Below, one piece after another: positions 35,587 to 44,669 of a stretch of DNA of 64,000 nucleotides. The notes below the pieces were generated by a model. The model did no database searches. It was not told where the DNA came from and worked only from the letters and a program-made list of their open reading frames with translations. Both the position numbers and the translations under genes were made by a program. Each line of letters begins with the position of its first letter. Positions within the stretch are counted from its first letter, which is position 1. The stretch comes from Io17-Chloro-G2 sp965226915 (lineage in GTDB: Bacteria > Chloroflexota > Dehalococcoidia > Lucifugimonadales > UBA3495). The stretch covers positions 62,001 to 126,000 of the forward strand of contig CBDDEJ010000004.1 in NCBI GenBank assembly GCA_965226915.1. Direction: 5' to 3'.

Positions 35587-36141
35587 CTACCGGCTGACTG
35601 CCGCGGCGGCGTTCAAGCCGCGGATAGCTTCCACCGTTTCCGGACTGGCCGCCTTGCCCATTTCTACGTTTTTGGCCGCCGCAAAGGACCGGTCCACCTC
35701 TGCCATGACTTCTTCGTCCGACTGGTCGATGTCAATCGGAATGCCGATTTGGGCCCAAGACGTGTGCCCGGTCAGCCAGAAGACTTCGGTGGGATTGTTT
35801 TCCGGATCCCGGAAATAACAACCAATGGCGCTGGCATGGGTGACGATGCGGTCCAGCTTGAACCCGCGCTCATTAATCCGCCGTTTGAAGTCGCGGAGGT
35901 CGTCGAGGGAATCAACGCGCATAGAGATCTGCTGGATCCAGTGCGGGTCCTCCGGAGAAGTGCGGCCGTTGATCAACGCGATCTCGTGGTCGACGCCCTT
36001 CGGATCGGCGCTGAAGAAGGCCCCCAACGGACCGACCTTGGTTAGCGTCATGCCCATGAAATTCGCGTAAAAGTCCTTCATGAGATCCAGGTCCTGAACG
36101 TAGAAGCCGATATGACCGAGTCCATTGACTTTCGCTGACAT
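35587..36141 (-). CDS. VOC (glyoxalase / extradiol dioxygenase fold) family protein
   Basis: A 184-residue vicinal-oxygen-chelate protein. The first beta-alpha-beta module starts LGHIGFYVQDLDLMKDFYAN with a metal-type His. The second contains IQQISMRVDSLDDLRDFKRR, then CYFRDPENNPTEVFWLTGHT with the Glu ligand. AAGGAG precedes ATG 36141. Such proteins are metal-dependent dioxygenases, glyoxalases or resistance proteins; the size and ending resemble biphenyl-2,3-diol dioxygenase-like members found in catabolic clusters. It is convergent with the esterase gene and divergent from MmgE/PrpD. Confidence 0.88.
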   Translation of the reverse strand: MSAKVNGLGHIGFYVQDLDLMKDFYANFMGMTLTKVGPLGAFFSADPKGVDHEIALINGRTSPEDPHWIQQISMRVDSLDDLRDFKRRINERGFKLDRIVTHASAIGCYFRDPENNPTEVFWLTGHTSWAQIGIPIDIDQSDEEVMAEVDRSFAAAKNVEMGKAASPETVEAIRGLNAAAAVSR

Positions 36142-36377
36142 ATTTGTCTCCTTTCCAGTCTATTCAGGATGCTAGTGCAGCCGCCGAGATGGCGCGCACC
36201 GGTTTTGCTTAAATGAAATGATACCCAAACCCCTGAAATCCGTCCACTAAGGCTGGCGCCGCGCCGGCGTAAAGATGGCCTCTTTCACCGATCCAAATCT
36301 TGATGCGTCTGGCCATGCGGTGTAGACTCCCCCGCTGGCCCGTCTGGCAAACTTCAGAAGCATAGCGGAGAAAACCT

Positions 36378-37778
36378 ATGGCATCTCTCAGCAGGCAACT
36401 TGCGCAATGGGTCGTCGGGTTGCGTTACGACGACCTCCTGGCCGAGGTGGTCGACCGCGCCAAGGGCGTAACGCTTCACAGTCTCGCCTCCGTTCTCCTC
36501 GGCTCTCAGATGCGGCCGGGCCAGCAGGCCGTGCAGTTCATCACCGGGGAAGAAGCCGGTGTGGGCGGCGGCGCCACCGTCATGGTGGATGGGACCAAGG
36601 TCACCAGGGGAGGCGCCGCCTTCACTAATGCGGAGATGGCCATGGCGGGAGGAAAACTGGACTCCTTCCGCATGCTCACCCACCCCGGCACCAGCATAGT
36701 CCCGGGCGCCTTTGTGGCGGCGGAAACCGCTGGCGCTTCGGGCCAGGACTACCTCACTGGGCTTGCCGCGGGTTACGAAGTCATGGAGCGAATGGCGGCC
36801 GACTTCATCCCGACGGTCATGTCGCGCGGCTTTCACCCCGGCCCGGTGTTTGGCATCTTTGGCCCAGCAGTCGCCGCCGCAAAAATCCTGAACTTGACCG
36901 AGGATCAGGTCAATAGCACGATCGCGCTCTGCGCGTCCCTGGCGTCAAGCAACGTCGAAGGCCCCCGCAACGGCGGCCGCGCCCTGCGCGAAGGCGCCGC
37001 GGTGCGGAACGCGATGCTGGCGGTTGCGTTGGCGCAGCAGGGGCACGTGGGCGGCGACACCGTCCTCGAAGGCGATGCGGGATTCTACCACGCCTATGCG
37101 GGCAACAACCAAGGCAGGCTCACCTACAGCTTTACCGGCGATACCCAGACCAGCCTGGACAAAATCACCACGGCGTTGGGGCAGGACTGGATGTTCCTGG
37201 AGACCCTCTACCGCATTTACTCGACAGCCAGCTACAACATTGCCCACGTCGACGTTACCGCTCAGCTCTGCGCCGAGCATGACATCAAGTATGAAAACGT
37301 CGAGCGGGTCGAGGCCGTGGTGAACTGGCTCGAAACCCAGTACCCCAGCCCGGCCTTCCCCAGCCGCCGTGAAGACGCGGCGGCGCGGCCGGGAAGTACG
37401 CCCTACTTCACAGCCTACGGTGTGGTCCAGCGCGGGTTCCCGGTGCTACGCAACCAGCTGGGCGGCGCGGCGGGCGCCGAAGACCCCCCTGAGGTGCTGG
37501 AGCTAATGCATCGGGTGACGATCATCCCGTCCCACGAAATGACGCTCTTCGGGCCGCGCATCACGATCTACACCAAAGACGGCAAAACCTACACCAAGCA
37601 GTCGACGGGGCGGGAATTCATGTGGGACTTCGACGAGGAGGCGCGCCGGATTCGTGACGTCATCCCGGGTATACCGATCCCGGAGGCGCAGTTCGAAGAG
37701 ATCATCGCAACCAGCCGCAGCCTTGACCAGCAGGACCGGGCGGGTAAGCTGATTCAGCTGACTTTGAAGCAAGGGTAG
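36378..37778 (+). CDS. MmgE/PrpD family protein
   Basis: A 466-residue member of the family that includes 2-methylcitrate dehydratase (PrpD), cis-aconitate decarboxylase and iminodisuccinate epimerase. The all-helical domain with the conserved start (SLSRQLAQWVVGL), GGAAFTNAEMAMAGGKLDSF and SRGFHPGPVFGIFGPAVAAA is clear, and the C-terminal lid domain follows. GGAGAAAA lies ahead of ATG 36378. No prpB or prpC lies beside it, although an isocitrate-lyase/PEP-mutase-like gene (PrpB superfamily) is 1.3 kb downstream on the other strand. Probably a short-chain di- or tricarboxylate dehydratase or isomerase. A strong terminator follows. Confidence 0.9.
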   Translation: MASLSRQLAQWVVGLRYDDLLAEVVDRAKGVTLHSLASVLLGSQMRPGQQAVQFITGEEAGVGGGATVMVDGTKVTRGGAAFTNAEMAMAGGKLDSFRMLTHPGTSIVPGAFVAAETAGASGQDYLTGLAAGYEVMERMAADFIPTVMSRGFHPGPVFGIFGPAVAAAKILNLTEDQVNSTIALCASLASSNVEGPRNGGRALREGAAVRNAMLAVALAQQGHVGGDTVLEGDAGFYHAYAGNNQGRLTYSFTGDTQTSLDKITTALGQDWMFLETLYRIYSTASYNIAHVDVTAQLCAEHDIKYENVERVEAVVNWLETQYPSPAFPSRREDAAARPGSTPYFTAYGVVQRGFPVLRNQLGGAAGAEDPPEVLELMHRVTIIPSHEMTLFGPRITIYTKDGKTYTKQSTGREFMWDFDEEARRIRDVIPGIPIPEAQFEEIIATSRSLDQQDRAGKLIQLTLKQG

Positions 37779-37790
37779 TTGGCCAAATAG

Positions 37791-37830
37791 AAAACGGCCC
37801 TTTGACCAATCACGGTCAAAGGGCCGTTTT
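37791..37830. terminator. Bidirectional rho-independent terminator
   Basis: Perfect 17-bp stem AAAACGGCCCTTTGACC with its complement around a 6-nt loop, A/T-flanked. It sits between the convergent MmgE/PrpD and amidohydrolase genes. Confidence 0.92.
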
Positions 37831-37874
37831 GCGGCTGCCGCTAATTTTGTGGATCCGCTAGTTTACCCCGTCAG

Positions 37875-39032
37875 CTACACCTTGCCGTAGCGGTTGTAGA
37901 ATCTGACGGCGTTGTCCCAGAAGAGCTTCTTTTTGGCGCTCTCTGGAATTCCAGTCCAGCCCATCACCGTCTCCACCGAGATCGGGAACCAGCTTTCGCC
38001 ATGGGGATAGTCCGACGCATACATCAGGATGTCCTCGCCCAGTTGGTCGATGACGCTCTGAGTGACCGCTTCTCCCTCCGACATTTCGATGCTCTGGAAG
38101 TAACGCCCGCTGGTGACATAGTCAGTCGGCAATTGTTTCAACTCAGGCAGGGCTGTGGGAATGGAGTGGACGTGCTCGTCCAGGCGCTTGATCCAGAAAG
38201 GCAGCCAGCCGTGTCCCGCTTCCAGCACGCCCAGCCGCAGGTCCGGGTAGCGGTCCAAGACTCCGCCTCCGATCACTGACGCCATGTTGCGCATGCCGCA
38301 CCATGGGTGGGCGGCCGAGCGCTGCAGCCAAAGGTTATCCCAGGTGTCCAGGCCGCCGGGCGCGTAGGGAGGCGCCACGGTGAAGGTGTGCAGCACCACC
38401 GATAGGTCATACTCGGCTGCTGCTGCGTAGATGGGCTCCAGGTCGGGGTGGTCCAGAGGCTTGCCGTAAGGAGCGTAAACGAAGATTCCCATGGGCCATG
38501 ACGACTTGCCCCACTGGTGAATCTCGGAGACGGCCGCTTCCGCGTCCCGGCCCGAGCAAAGGATCACGCCGGTGAGGCGGTCCTTAAATGGGCTGCAAAA
38601 ATCCTCCATCCATCGGTGGTACGCCAAATACATGGAGTTTTCGATTCCCAGGTCCGGTTGGGACGTCCAAACGCCGAACCAGCCCGAAGGCAACAGCAGG
38701 TTCACGTCCACCCCTTCCAGGTCCATGTCCTCGATCCGCGCCGCGGGGTCATCCTCGATTCGGGGGTTGGGCGCCCGCTTGTGCTGGGAGGTGAACCCGG
38801 TCATATATTCGCCGGGTTTGGATTCCTTTGCCTCGGCGTCACCCATGCGCCGGGTGTATTTGCGGGTGTTGAAGTTATAAGTGGTGTGTCCCGTGCGGTT
38901 GCTCTCGGCCTTGAATTCGTCAAATGCCTTCAATTTATCCAGGTCCGCGGAGGACATATATTGGGCCAAAATGTCGGCCTGGGGGCCAACGTGGGTGTCC
39001 GAATCGAAGATCTTGTATCCGTTCTTAGCCAT
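37875..39032 (-). CDS. Amidohydrolase family protein (ACMSD/decarboxylase-like)
   Basis: A 385-residue amidohydrolase of the Amidohydro_2 type, resembling aminocarboxymuconate-semialdehyde and 2,6-dihydroxybenzoate decarboxylases. The N terminus is NGYKIFDSDTHVGPQADIL with Asp-x-His at the first metal site. It also has HTFTVAPPYAPGG, LGVLEAGHGWLPFWIKRLDE, and the terminal metal Asp in ILMYASDYPHGESWFPISVE. GAGAGGA precedes ATG 39032. It is followed in the same direction by the PEP-mutase-like and MetE-like genes upstream on the map, separated by short gaps. Likely acts on a carboxylated aromatic or unsaturated ring fragment; substrate not determined. Confidence 0.88.
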   Translation of the reverse strand: MAKNGYKIFDSDTHVGPQADILAQYMSSADLDKLKAFDEFKAESNRTGHTTYNFNTRKYTRRMGDAEAKESKPGEYMTGFTSQHKRAPNPRIEDDPAARIEDMDLEGVDVNLLLPSGWFGVWTSQPDLGIENSMYLAYHRWMEDFCSPFKDRLTGVILCSGRDAEAAVSEIHQWGKSSWPMGIFVYAPYGKPLDHPDLEPIYAAAAEYDLSVVLHTFTVAPPYAPGGLDTWDNLWLQRSAAHPWCGMRNMASVIGGGVLDRYPDLRLGVLEAGHGWLPFWIKRLDEHVHSIPTALPELKQLPTDYVTSGRYFQSIEMSEGEAVTQSVIDQLGEDILMYASDYPHGESWFPISVETVMGWTGIPESAKKKLFWDNAVRFYNRYGKV

Positions 39033-39098
39033 GGTTCATCCTCTCAAAATATGATTGATAAGTGATTGGCGGCCGCTCATAGTAATCCTACGGGAATG

Positions 39099-40055
39099 TC
39101 ACCTGTAATTCCGGCCCGTTGACTGCCGGTATTTTTCCAGGGAATCCTGGGATAGATACCTCTCTTCCAACTCGCGCTGCTTGGCCACCTGGGCGCCGCC
39201 GACCTTTAAGGCGCCGCTGACGTAGGGGTTCTCTTTGTGTTGTTCTTGGAAGTCCGTCCAGGCGCTGGAGCCCCGCTCCATGTAGTCTTTGATGAAGTCG
39301 TACATCGCGACGAATGTGACGTCGTGGGTGGGCCTGGGAAACCATGACAGGTTTATGCCTAGCCCAAGCAATTCCTCGTTGGTCAGGGGTGGATTCATGT
39401 AGCCTTGCATGATGGAAAATGGCCCGTCGACCGCGTCCCTGGCCCTCTTCACTTCCTCCACCGAACGCGGCGCCGTGAGCTGCACCCAGTCCACCTGGGC
39501 CACCTCTTTGTAGGCCTTCATCCGGACCAGGGATTCTTCGAAGCCTCCATTGGCGGCCTCGGCCACGTAGCACTGGGCCATGACCACGAAATCGGGGTCC
39601 AGTTCCCGCTTGCAATCCACCGCCGCCCGGTACCGGGTCAGCACCACGTCCAGCGATTGGACTTCCATGCCGGCGGTGCCGGTGCCCCGCTTTCCCTCGA
39701 TGGGCTGGTCGTCAATGCGGACGCCGGCTATTCCCTCGCGGATACAATCTTCGATCATCCGCCGGACGGCCATGATGCCGCCGTGACCCGTGTCGCCGTC
39801 CAACATCACGGGGAATTTCACCGACCGGGCGATCCAGCCAGCGATCTGCACGCACTCGTTCAGCGTAGCGGTGCCCACATCTTCCAATCCGGTATAGGAA
39901 CCGACCACCCCGCTGGTGCCGACGAATCCGGCTTCGGCGCCGGCGGATTCCATCACCCGGGCCAAAGAGGCGCTGGGGGGATGCAACACCGTGGTCATCT
40001 GGCCCTGCCGGTGGATCAACTCTTGTAAGCGAGCGGTAGCTTCTTGATAAGGCAT
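39099..40055 (-). CDS. Isocitrate lyase / PEP mutase superfamily protein
   Basis: A 318-residue TIM-barrel enzyme of the ICL/PEPM superfamily (methylisocitrate lyase, oxaloacetate hydrolase, carboxyphosphonoenolpyruvate mutase types). Seen are EAGFVGTSGVVGSYTGLEDV, the metal-binding VMLDGDTGHGGIMAVRRMIE and AGVRIDDQPIEGKRGTG. The active-site loop lacks the K-x-C-G-H signature of true lyases, having GKRGTG instead. An oxaloacetate-hydrolase- or mutase-like C-C or C-P reaction is therefore possible. It lies 66 bp upstream of the amidohydrolase on the same strand, consistent with co-transcription. Confidence 0.88.
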   Translation of the reverse strand: MPYQEATARLQELIHRQGQMTTVLHPPSASLARVMESAGAEAGFVGTSGVVGSYTGLEDVGTATLNECVQIAGWIARSVKFPVMLDGDTGHGGIMAVRRMIEDCIREGIAGVRIDDQPIEGKRGTGTAGMEVQSLDVVLTRYRAAVDCKRELDPDFVVMAQCYVAEAANGGFEESLVRMKAYKEVAQVDWVQLTAPRSVEEVKRARDAVDGPFSIMQGYMNPPLTNEELLGLGINLSWFPRPTHDVTFVAMYDFIKDYMERGSSAWTDFQEQHKENPYVSGALKVGGAQVAKQRELEERYLSQDSLEKYRQSTGRNYR

Positions 40056-40415
40056 TTACGGACAATCTCCCTGGGCCACATGCCCATGAATTAACTGATC
40101 CTTGTGTAGACTCCTAAGCTTGACGATGCTGACATCTGCGCTAAATCCCCTCAACAACGCTTTTCAAAAAGGAAGCGAACTTTTCCCGTCCCTTTAGGGA
40201 ACGCCGTGTCTCCCCCTTTGCAAAGGGGGAGACACGGCTCTCGCCTGGTTGCTCATGATGTTTATAGACCAGCACAAAAGCCAGTGTTTGAGCCGGTGTT
40301 TGAGTACGATAACCGGCAATATTTAAACAACCGATATCGTATTGGCGAATACCGAATCCGTCAATCCAAACTTAGACCTAAGCAATCGCTGTGTGTTGCG
40401 CCACCGCGCGCGTGC
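40056..40415. other. Intergenic with long palindrome
   Basis: No gene is recognised in this 360-bp gap between two minus-strand genes. It contains a 34-bp perfect palindrome (40204-40237) near a duplicated-looking CTTTT/AAAAGG-rich run. It probably carries the promoter of the PEP-mutase-like gene and the terminator of the MetE-like gene. Confidence 0.5.
40204..40237. repeat. 34-bp perfect palindrome
   Basis: CCGTGTCTCCCCCTTTG is followed directly by its reverse complement, with no loop. It may act as a terminator for the minus-strand MetE-like gene, but it lacks a clean T tract. It resembles dispersed GC-rich palindromic repeats known from several bacterial genomes. Confidence 0.8.
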
Positions 40416-41561
40416 CTACCAAAGTTCTTGGCTGGCCAAGTGGGCGCCTTCGGCCAAAACTTCGAACTTGGCCCAGGCTATTTTGGGGTGGCCCACTCTG
40501 GTGCCCAGTCCACAGTCGGTTCCTGCGATCACGTTCTCCCTGCCCACCAGCCGGGCGTATTTCAGCAGGCGTTCGGCCACCAACTCTGGGTGCTCGATGA
40601 AATCGCTGGCGTGGCCGACGACTCCGGGTATCAAGATCTTGCCATCGGGCAGCTTCACGTCCTGCCAAACCTTCCACTCGTGGTCGTGGCGGGGGTTGGA
40701 CGCCTCGATGGAATAGGCTTCTGCATTGACGTTCAATACCAAGTCGATGATATCCCTCAAGGGTATGTCGAACAGGTGGGGCCCGTGATAGCTGCCCCAG
40801 CACATGTGAAAGCGGATCTTCTCTTGGGGGATGTCCCGCAAGGCGTGATTCAAGGCCTCAATCCGGAGCTGGGCAAACCTTCGATATTCGGCTACGTCCA
40901 TGTCGCCGTGTATCTGCCAGGCGTCTCCCAGGTCGGGATCATCTATCTGCAGCAAGAATCCGGCATCGACTATGGCATTGTATTCCTCGTGCATCACGTC
41001 GGCGATGGCGTTCAGATAGGCTTCATCGGTGGGGTAATGGTCGTTCCTCAGCCAGTGCTCGATGGTGCCAGGAGCGACGGAAGGTAAAAACGTCTCGGCT
41101 GGGCTGGCGCCATGCAATGCGGCGTTGAAATTGTCGATGTCTGCCTGGATGGCTTCCTGGCCTATGTAAGTAAGGGGGCTAACGCAAAAAATGGGATTAA
41201 AGCCGGCGCCCACCTGTACCCTGCTGGCAAAATATTCTGGGAACTCCCGTTGGTCCCGGCCTGATATCGCCTGAGTAGGCCGCGACTCGGGGCTCATTTC
41301 CCGTTGCTCTAGGCCGCCGATTCGCTCCCTGGCGTAGTCGGTGAAACTGGGTTTGGACAGTTCACCGTCATTGACGATATCCAGACCTGAAGCGATCTGG
41401 AGCCGCACGACCTCAGCCACACCGGATTTTAACCGGCGGGATAGATCGCCTTCGTCGTAGGTCTGTCCCGTGCCTTTGGCCACCACGATCTCACGAAGCC
41501 CTGAGGGCCGGGGCAGGCTGCCTGCGTGGGTGGTTAGAATCCGCTCGGTGCTTCTCTTCAT
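40416..41561 (-). CDS. MetE C-terminal-like (cobalamin-independent methionine synthase family) protein, paralog 1
   Basis: A 381-residue barrel of the MetE/UROD-like family, equivalent to the catalytic half of MetE without the N-terminal folate domain. The opening ILTTHAGSLPRPSGLREIVV is typical. Zinc ligands are His-x-Cys in KIRFHMCWGSYHGPHL and Cys in VIAGTDCGLGTRVGHP. GAGGGAG lies 9 bp upstream of ATG 41561. Such short forms may transfer methyl groups from unusual donors or act as alkyl-thiol-processing enzymes; assimilation of methylated sulfur compounds would fit, but is inference. It is followed by a paralog 81 bp away on the same strand. Confidence 0.88.
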   Translation of the reverse strand: MKRSTERILTTHAGSLPRPSGLREIVVAKGTGQTYDEGDLSRRLKSGVAEVVRLQIASGLDIVNDGELSKPSFTDYARERIGGLEQREMSPESRPTQAISGRDQREFPEYFASRVQVGAGFNPIFCVSPLTYIGQEAIQADIDNFNAALHGASPAETFLPSVAPGTIEHWLRNDHYPTDEAYLNAIADVMHEEYNAIVDAGFLLQIDDPDLGDAWQIHGDMDVAEYRRFAQLRIEALNHALRDIPQEKIRFHMCWGSYHGPHLFDIPLRDIIDLVLNVNAEAYSIEASNPRHDHEWKVWQDVKLPDGKILIPGVVGHASDFIEHPELVAERLLKYARLVGRENVIAGTDCGLGTRVGHPKIAWAKFEVLAEGAHLASQELW

Positions 41562-41642
41562 GGGCTTGCTCCCTCTATCTTGTTGAACTGCTTGCGAGTG
41601 AACTGCTGCCGGTTGAACTGCCACCGGGTTTTCGACGGGGAA

Positions 41643-42773
41643 TCATCCCCATACCAGGCGGGCGGTCTCGACGATCAACTCCAACTTGGCTCGTTGCTGG
41701 TCCCAAGTCAGCATATTGCCGGGAGCGGTGGAGGCAAACCCGCATTGGGGGCTAAGCGCCAAGTATTCCAATGGGACATATTTGGCGGCCTCATCAATAC
41801 GGCGGCGCAGCATATCTGGGGATTCCAGCGCCGGGTCCTTGGAGCTGATCAACCCCAACACCACCGTTTTGCCCTTGGGGACGAAGCGCAGCGGCTCAAA
41901 CCCGCCGGCCCGCTCAGTGTCGTATTCCAGCAAAAACCGGTCCACGTCCAGCGAACCGAATGCCTTTTCGGCTATGCCTTCGTAACTGCCCTGGGCGCCC
42001 CAGGCGCTTCGATTGTTGCCCCGGCACATGTGGAGTCCGACGGTCACGCCCGCCTGACGGGCTTCTCGTAGCGACGCGTTGTCGGCGGCGATGGTCTCCT
42101 CCACCTCCCGCTCGATATCCTCGCCAGTGTCGATCATGGCCTGGCGGCGCTTGTCGTCGGTGATCTGGATAACGTACCGCAGTGAGTCTAGCTGGATGTG
42201 GGTAACACCCTCCTCTATCAGCGCATGGACCTCGCGTTGCAACACATCCACCAGGGCCTGCACTAAATCGCCACGGGTTGGGTAGAAACGGTCGGTGACT
42301 CCAGGTTTGTACCAACCGACGGCGCGCTGGGTGGCGCCGGGCATAGTTATTTTGAACGGCCCAGGGGCATGCTGTTTCAGGAATCCCGATTCGTGCGCGG
42401 TCATGCGCCGCACCTGGCGCAATTCCGCCCCCACCACCTGTTCGCCGAAGCCGATTTCCTTAGCGGTGGCGTCAGCCAGTTCGCCGTGTTCTCCGCTCCA
42501 CCGGGCCTGATATACCGCGTCAGGGTCGGTGACTATCCCTTCCAAGGCGTCGGCGTATCCCGCGGCCCACCAGCTTCGGCGGTACTCTCCGTCGGTCATC
42601 ACGTCTATCCCGGTCTGGCGCTGCATCTCAAGCACTTCAAGGATCGCCTTATCTTCGATCTCCCGGAGTTGGTCCAGTGAGATGCGCCCTTGGGTATGGT
42701 CTGTCCTTGCCTGCAGCAATTCTGGCGGCCTCAAAAGGCTCCCCACATGCTCTGCCCGGTGAATCTGCGCCAT
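41643..42773 (-). CDS. MetE C-terminal-like protein, paralog 2
   Basis: A 376-residue paralog of the neighbouring gene, starting MAQIHRAEHVGSLLRPPELL. The zinc-type His-x-Cys is in VGLHMCRGNNRSAWGAQG and the late Cys in LALSPQCGFASTAPGNMLTW. The closest described groups are 5-methyltetrahydropteroyltriglutamate-homocysteine methyltransferase-like proteins of about 370 residues. The two paralogs are adjacent and co-directional but clearly diverged, suggesting different substrates or a two-enzyme unit. It has a short divergent spacer to the methyltransferase gene (42870, plus strand). Confidence 0.88.
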   Translation of the reverse strand: MAQIHRAEHVGSLLRPPELLQARTDHTQGRISLDQLREIEDKAILEVLEMQRQTGIDVMTDGEYRRSWWAAGYADALEGIVTDPDAVYQARWSGEHGELADATAKEIGFGEQVVGAELRQVRRMTAHESGFLKQHAPGPFKITMPGATQRAVGWYKPGVTDRFYPTRGDLVQALVDVLQREVHALIEEGVTHIQLDSLRYVIQITDDKRRQAMIDTGEDIEREVEETIAADNASLREARQAGVTVGLHMCRGNNRSAWGAQGSYEGIAEKAFGSLDVDRFLLEYDTERAGGFEPLRFVPKGKTVVLGLISSKDPALESPDMLRRRIDEAAKYVPLEYLALSPQCGFASTAPGNMLTWDQQRAKLELIVETARLVWG

Positions 42774-42869
42774 GCCGACCTTTCCTTTGAGTTGATTTGC
42801 TAGAGCCTACCCAATCGATTTTCCCAAGTCAACGTGATATTTTGAGAATACCCGCTGCTGGATCGGGCA

Positions 42870-43661
42870 ATGCTGGAAAAAAGATTCGGAGGTTCATTGA
42901 GCCAACCACGTTTGTATGGGGAGCTGGCCTACCTGTGGCCCATTATCAGCCCTCCCGAAGAATTCCGGGATGAGGCCGAGGTATGGACAAACTCCATCAG
43001 GGATAAACTGGGGGAAGGACGCCACCGCGTGTTGGAATTGGGTGTTGGCGGAGGCCACAACCTCTCCCATCTGACCGGGGATTTCCAGGCCACGGCCGTG
43101 GACATATCCTCCGCAATGTTGGATCTTTCTCGGAAGTTCAACCCGGGCGTGGAACATCATCTGGGAGACATGCGGTCCCTGCGGCTGGGAGAGATTTTCG
43201 ACGCGGTGCTAATCCATGACGGCATTACCTACATGCTCACCGAGGACGATCTGGCGGATACGTTTGACACAGCCAAACGCCACTTGAGGCCGGGCGGCCT
43301 GCTGATCGTGGCGCCGGAGTGGGTGCGTGAGAATTTCCGGGCGCCCATGGTGTTTCACTGGGAGCGAGCCGGGAAGATAAACGGCGGCGATATCCGGGTG
43401 ACCGTCCAGGAATTCCTCCACGACCCCGACACCAGCGACACGGAAATAGAGTCGGTGTACACCTACACCATCGTGGAGGATGGCCAAGAGCGGGTGGAAC
43501 AAGACACCCACATCACCGGGCTGTTCCCAATGGCGACGTGGACCACGTTGCTCCGGGAGGCAGGTTTTCAGGAGGAAACCGTGAGGCTGCCCATCAACGA
43601 AGGCGGCTACGGCGGATTTTTATTCGTGGCGGAATTGACGCTTGGAGATCAGCGAGGATGA
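42870..43661 (+). CDS. Class I SAM-dependent methyltransferase
   Basis: A 263-residue methyltransferase. SAM-binding motif I is RVLELGVGGGHNLSHLTG, motif II/acidic loop FQATAVDISSAMLDLSR, then HHLGDMRSLRLGEIFDAVLI and post-motif HLRPGGLLIVAPEWVRENF. The C-terminal sheet is complete. The methyl acceptor is not deducible. The gene is divergent from the MetE-like pair by 96 bp, so methyl-group metabolism may be a shared theme. Its last 13 bp overlap the end of the convergent SirB1 gene. Confidence 0.9.
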   Translation: MLEKRFGGSLSQPRLYGELAYLWPIISPPEEFRDEAEVWTNSIRDKLGEGRHRVLELGVGGGHNLSHLTGDFQATAVDISSAMLDLSRKFNPGVEHHLGDMRSLRLGEIFDAVLIHDGITYMLTEDDLADTFDTAKRHLRPGGLLIVAPEWVRENFRAPMVFHWERAGKINGGDIRVTVQEFLHDPDTSDTEIESVYTYTIVEDGQERVEQDTHITGLFPMATWTTLLREAGFQEETVRLPINEGGYGGFLFVAELTLGDQRG

Positions 43662-44515
43662 TTGGCGTCGATTCGGCCCAGCATCCAATTCACAGCCGCC
43701 GTGTCCTGGTTGGGAGAACCGGAGTCCAGGTAACTGCTCAAGTCTTCTTTGGCCTGTTCCCAGTGCTCCAATTCAAAATGCAGCAGTCCCCTGTCCCGCC
43801 GTTCCCGCGGCTCCATTGGCAGCAACGCCACCAAAAGGTCCATAATTCTAATCGCCCGGTCATGGTCGGCGCCGTTCAGGTAAATGCCTTTGAGGTTCCT
43901 GAGGATCCGGGCGACGAAATCCCTGTTTCCCACGGGGGCCAAAAATGCGGGGTCCCAGGCGATGTTGCCCTGGCCCACGTCCTTCAAACGCTGGGCGCAT
44001 TCGTTGACCGATAGCAAGATGCCCCGGTTGAACGGGTCCAAGAATAGATCCCCTTCGTTCTGGTGTCTCAGCAGGAAGTGTCCCGGCATGCCTATGCCCA
44101 CCAGGGGTACGCCGATCCGTTTTCCCACCTCGCCGCACAGCAGGGAAAGGGTTATAGGTATCCCCAATCTAAGGCTTAAAACTTGGTTGAGGTAGCTGTT
44201 ATCCGGGTTGTAGTAGTCTTCTTGATTGCCCTGGAAACCGATCTCGTCGAAAAGATACTCCGCCAGGGTGTTCAGACAAAACAGGTTGTCTTGCCGGTCT
44301 CCCAGGCGGCGGGACGCACCGGCGGCGAGCGAATCCAATAACTCCACCTGCCCATCCACGTCCAGGTCCGGGTATTCGGTGGAAGCGATCAGGAACGCGG
44401 CCCGGGCCACGTCGATCTCTTCATCGGGAGCCTGGCCCAAACCTGCGAATTGCTTTAAGACAGCCTCGGTGTCATTAATCATCAGCTTTCCAAACCGCGC
44501 TTGGGTGGTCCGCAT
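43649..44515 (-). CDS. SirB1 family (transglutaminase-like, TPR-tailed) protein
   Basis: A 288-residue SirB1/transglutaminase-core_2 protein. Conserved blocks are FCLNTLAEYLFDEIGFQGN, YYNPDNSYLNQVLSLRLG, IPITLSLLCGEVGKRIG and GMPGHFLLRHQ, followed by a TPR-like C-terminal tail (LHFELEHWEQAKEDLSSYL). The conserved Cys and His positions of the transglutaminase-like core are present. The biochemical role is unsettled; homologs often lie beside methyltransferase or peptide-chain-release genes, and here it is convergent with a methyltransferase. ATG 44515 lacks a strong ribosome binding site; an ATG twelve codons in (MINDTEAV) is an alternative. Confidence 0.85.
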   Translation of the reverse strand: MRTTQARFGKLMINDTEAVLKQFAGLGQAPDEEIDVARAAFLIASTEYPDLDVDGQVELLDSLAAGASRRLGDRQDNLFCLNTLAEYLFDEIGFQGNQEDYYNPDNSYLNQVLSLRLGIPITLSLLCGEVGKRIGVPLVGIGMPGHFLLRHQNEGDLFLDPFNRGILLSVNECAQRLKDVGQGNIAWDPAFLAPVGNRDFVARILRNLKGIYLNGADHDRAIRIMDLLVALLPMEPRERRDRGLLHFELEHWEQAKEDLSSYLDSGSPNQDTAAVNWMLGRIDANHPR

Positions 44516-44669
44516 TCGCTACTACGAACTAAAGGCGTCCTTCGCGGGCCCACCATGCGTGTTATCCTGAGCGGGAGCCGGGGATCAATCCGGCAAAAAC
44601 CACTGTTTTGTTCCTAAAACGACAAAATGGGAGCGTTCCCATAAACTACCATAAGGCATGGAGGGTTTA

